Assembly: GCA_028276125.1 (NCBI GenBank)
Contig: JAPYWY010000119.1
Span: 1-5,622, forward strand
DNA: 5,622 bases
Source: Pseudothermotoga sp.
GTDB taxonomy: Bacteria > Thermotogota > Thermotogae > Thermotogales > DSM-5069
Direction: 5' to 3'
The notes under the pieces were generated by a model. The model was not told the origin of the DNA and ran no database searches. It was given only the letters and a program-made list of their open reading frames with translations. Below are positions 4,438 through 5,622 of this stretch, piece after piece. How positions within the stretch are numbered: position 1 is the first letter of the stretch; each line of letters begins with the position of its first letter. The position numbers were made by a program, and so were the translations under genes.

Positions 4438-5622
4438 AACCATTCCCAAAGAAAACACCTATGAGAGAACAGGAAGCGAAGGAAAGGACAAAGAATTTCT
4501 TCGAAGTTCCGCTCGGATACAGCGAAGAAGAAGCTGTTCTGGAGGCGAGCAGGTGTCTTCAATGTCCCGCGAAGCCGTGCGTGAGTGGCTGTCCCGTGGG
4601 CATCGACATACCTGGGTTCATAAGAAAGATAAGGGAAAGGAACTTCGCCGAGGCCGCAAGGATTTTGAAACTCTACAACAATTTGCCTGCGGTATGTGGG
4701 AGGGTGTGCCCCCAAGAGACACAGTGCGAAGAAAAGTGTGTGGTCGGTAGAATACCAGGTTCAGAGCCAGTGGCCATAGGTAGGCTCGAGCGGTTCGCTG
4801 CCGACTGGGAGGCCGAACATTCCATTCAAACCCAGATCGAGATCGCTCCAGCCAAACACAAGAAAGTGGCGGTGGTCGGCTCGGGTCCAGCGGGGCTCAC
4901 CGTGGCGGCGGACCTGGCGAAGAGAGGCTACGAAGTTCACATCTTCGAAACGCTCCACAAGCCTGGAGGGGTTCTGGTTTATGGAATACCCGAGTTCAGA
5001 CTTCCCAAATCCATCGTTGAGAGGGAAGTGAACTACGTCAAATCCCTGTCGGTTCAGATCTTTTTGAACATGCCCGTTGGAAGGGCGATACCGGTGAAGG
5101 ACCTTCTGAGAGAGTACGATGCCATCTTCATAGGAGTTGGGGCGGGTACGCCAAAGTTCATGGGAATCGAAGGGACGAACCTCAACGGTGTCTATTCAGC
5201 CAACGAATTTTTGACGCGCGTCAATCTGATGAAGGCCTACCTCTTCCCAGATTACGATACGCCGGTGCGCAGGGGAAAGAAGGTCATCGTGGTGGGCGGA
5301 GGAAACGTGGCGATGGACGCTGCGAGGAGCGCGCTCAGACTCGGCGCAGAGAGCGTCACGGTGGTGTACAGAAGGACCGAGCAAGAGATGCCTGCCCGAC
5401 GTGAGGAGTATTTGCACGCGCTGGAGGAAGGCATAAAGTTCTACTGGCTCACACAACCGATAAGGTACGTCGGAAACGAGAAGGGTGAGGTGGTTGGCGC
5501 CGAATGCATCTCGATGAGGCTCGGTGAGCCGGACGAATCTGGAAGGCGCCGCCCCATTCCGATAGAGGACAGCAGGTTCATCTTGGAGGCAGACACCGTC
5601 ATAGAAGCTATAGGCACAGAGG
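4428..5622 (+). CDS. nfnB: NADH-dependent ferredoxin:NADP+ oxidoreductase, large subunit NfnB (runs off right edge)
   Basis: The first 398 codons of the large, NADPH-binding subunit of NfnAB, where FAD bifurcates electrons; the family is about 465-470 residues, so roughly 70 are missing. The fold is that of the GltD small subunit of glutamate synthase. An N-terminal double-cluster region has C43-x2-C46-x4-C51-x3-C55-P and C90-x3-C94-x5-C100-x3-C104, for two 4Fe-4S clusters; one is reported to use a glutamate ligand in Thermotoga, which I cannot place. VAVVGSGPAGL (147-157) binds FAD, followed by HIFETLHKPGGVLVYGIPEFRLP. A second dinucleotide motif, VVGGGNVAMDAAR (288-300), binds NADPH, and YRRTEQEMPARREE follows. 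GTG 4428 (MAVKPF) is preferred; GTG 4434, overlapping the nfnA stop as GTGA, is an alternative two residues shorter. Either way the genes overlap and should be made in step. Resemblance to GltD is explained by common ancestry; adjacency to nfnA decides the name. Confidence 0.93.
   Translation, partial: MAVKPFPKKTPMREQEAKERTKNFFEVPLGYSEEEAVLEASRCLQCPAKPCVSGCPVGIDIPGFIRKIRERNFAEAARILKLYNNLPAVCGRVCPQETQCEEKCVVGRIPGSEPVAIGRLERFAADWEAEHSIQTQIEIAPAKHKKVAVVGSGPAGLTVAADLAKRGYEVHIFETLHKPGGVLVYGIPEFRLPKSIVEREVNYVKSLSVQIFLNMPVGRAIPVKDLLREYDAIFIGVGAGTPKFMGIEGTNLNGVYSANEFLTRVNLMKAYLFPDYDTPVRRGKKVIVVGGGNVAMDAARSALRLGAESVTVVYRRTEQEMPARREEYLHALEEGIKFYWLTQPIRYVGNEKGEVVGAECISMRLGEPDESGRRRPIPIEDSRFILEADTVIEAIGTE

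Noticed and set aside
3535..4458. Minus-strand open frame of 307 codons opposite nfnA
   Set aside because: It mirrors the whole of nfnA, is rich in His as antisense shadows often are, and has no ribosome binding site or family motif. nfnA on the other strand is certain.
3975..4715. Minus-strand open frame of 246 codons across nfnA and nfnB
   Set aside because: A shadow of two well-supported plus-strand genes; no domain is recognisable in its translation.

Overview
The window reads as part of a thermophilic anaerobe of the Thermotogae (Thermotoga/Pseudothermotoga type). This rests on the gene content: an NfnAB flavin-bifurcating transhydrogenase, the sulfurtransferase TtuA that makes the heat-adaptive 2-thioribothymidine in tRNA, and a thioredoxin-like [2Fe-2S] protein followed by a [FeFe]-hydrogenase-like sensory protein. 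Heavy AGA/AGG arginine use and strong AGGAGG/GGTGAT ribosome binding sites fit the same group. The genus is inference; no rRNA or tRNA gene is present.

Layout. (1) Positions 1-646, minus strand: a two-gene unit of a 75-residue [2Fe-2S] thioredoxin-fold protein and, overlapping it by 10 bases, a protein with two 4Fe-4S ferredoxin motifs and the start of an [FeFe]-hydrogenase H-cluster-like domain. The second gene runs off the left edge. (2) Positions 647-833: a divergent control region with two clear dyads. One is a 16-bp palindrome, TGTGAA-ATAA-TTCACA, that matches the operator of the NADH-sensing repressor Rex. The other is an 11-bp perfect inverted repeat just upstream of the [2Fe-2S] gene. 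(3) Positions 834-3453, plus strand: ttuA, rodA and an unrecognised 215-residue membrane-anchored coiled-coil protein, in one tightly packed unit that ends in a hairpin terminator at 3453-3491. (4) Positions 3492-3600: a short G-rich gap with a second small dyad. (5) Positions 3601-5622, plus strand: nfnA and nfnB, start and stop overlapping, with nfnB cut by the right edge after about 398 codons.

How it fits together. Two of the three units concern electron flow among NAD(H), NADP(H), ferredoxin and hydrogen. NfnAB couples ferredoxin and NADH oxidation to NADPH formation. The minus-strand pair resembles the sensory module that accompanies [FeFe]-hydrogenase operons. A Rex-type operator in front of it would tie its expression to the NADH/NAD+ ratio. 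The middle unit combines tRNA thiolation (an oxygen-sensitive Fe-S enzyme) with cell-wall elongation (RodA). The most notable points are the predicted Rex site, the second dyad beside it, the non-canonical H-cluster motif, and the unknown partner of rodA.
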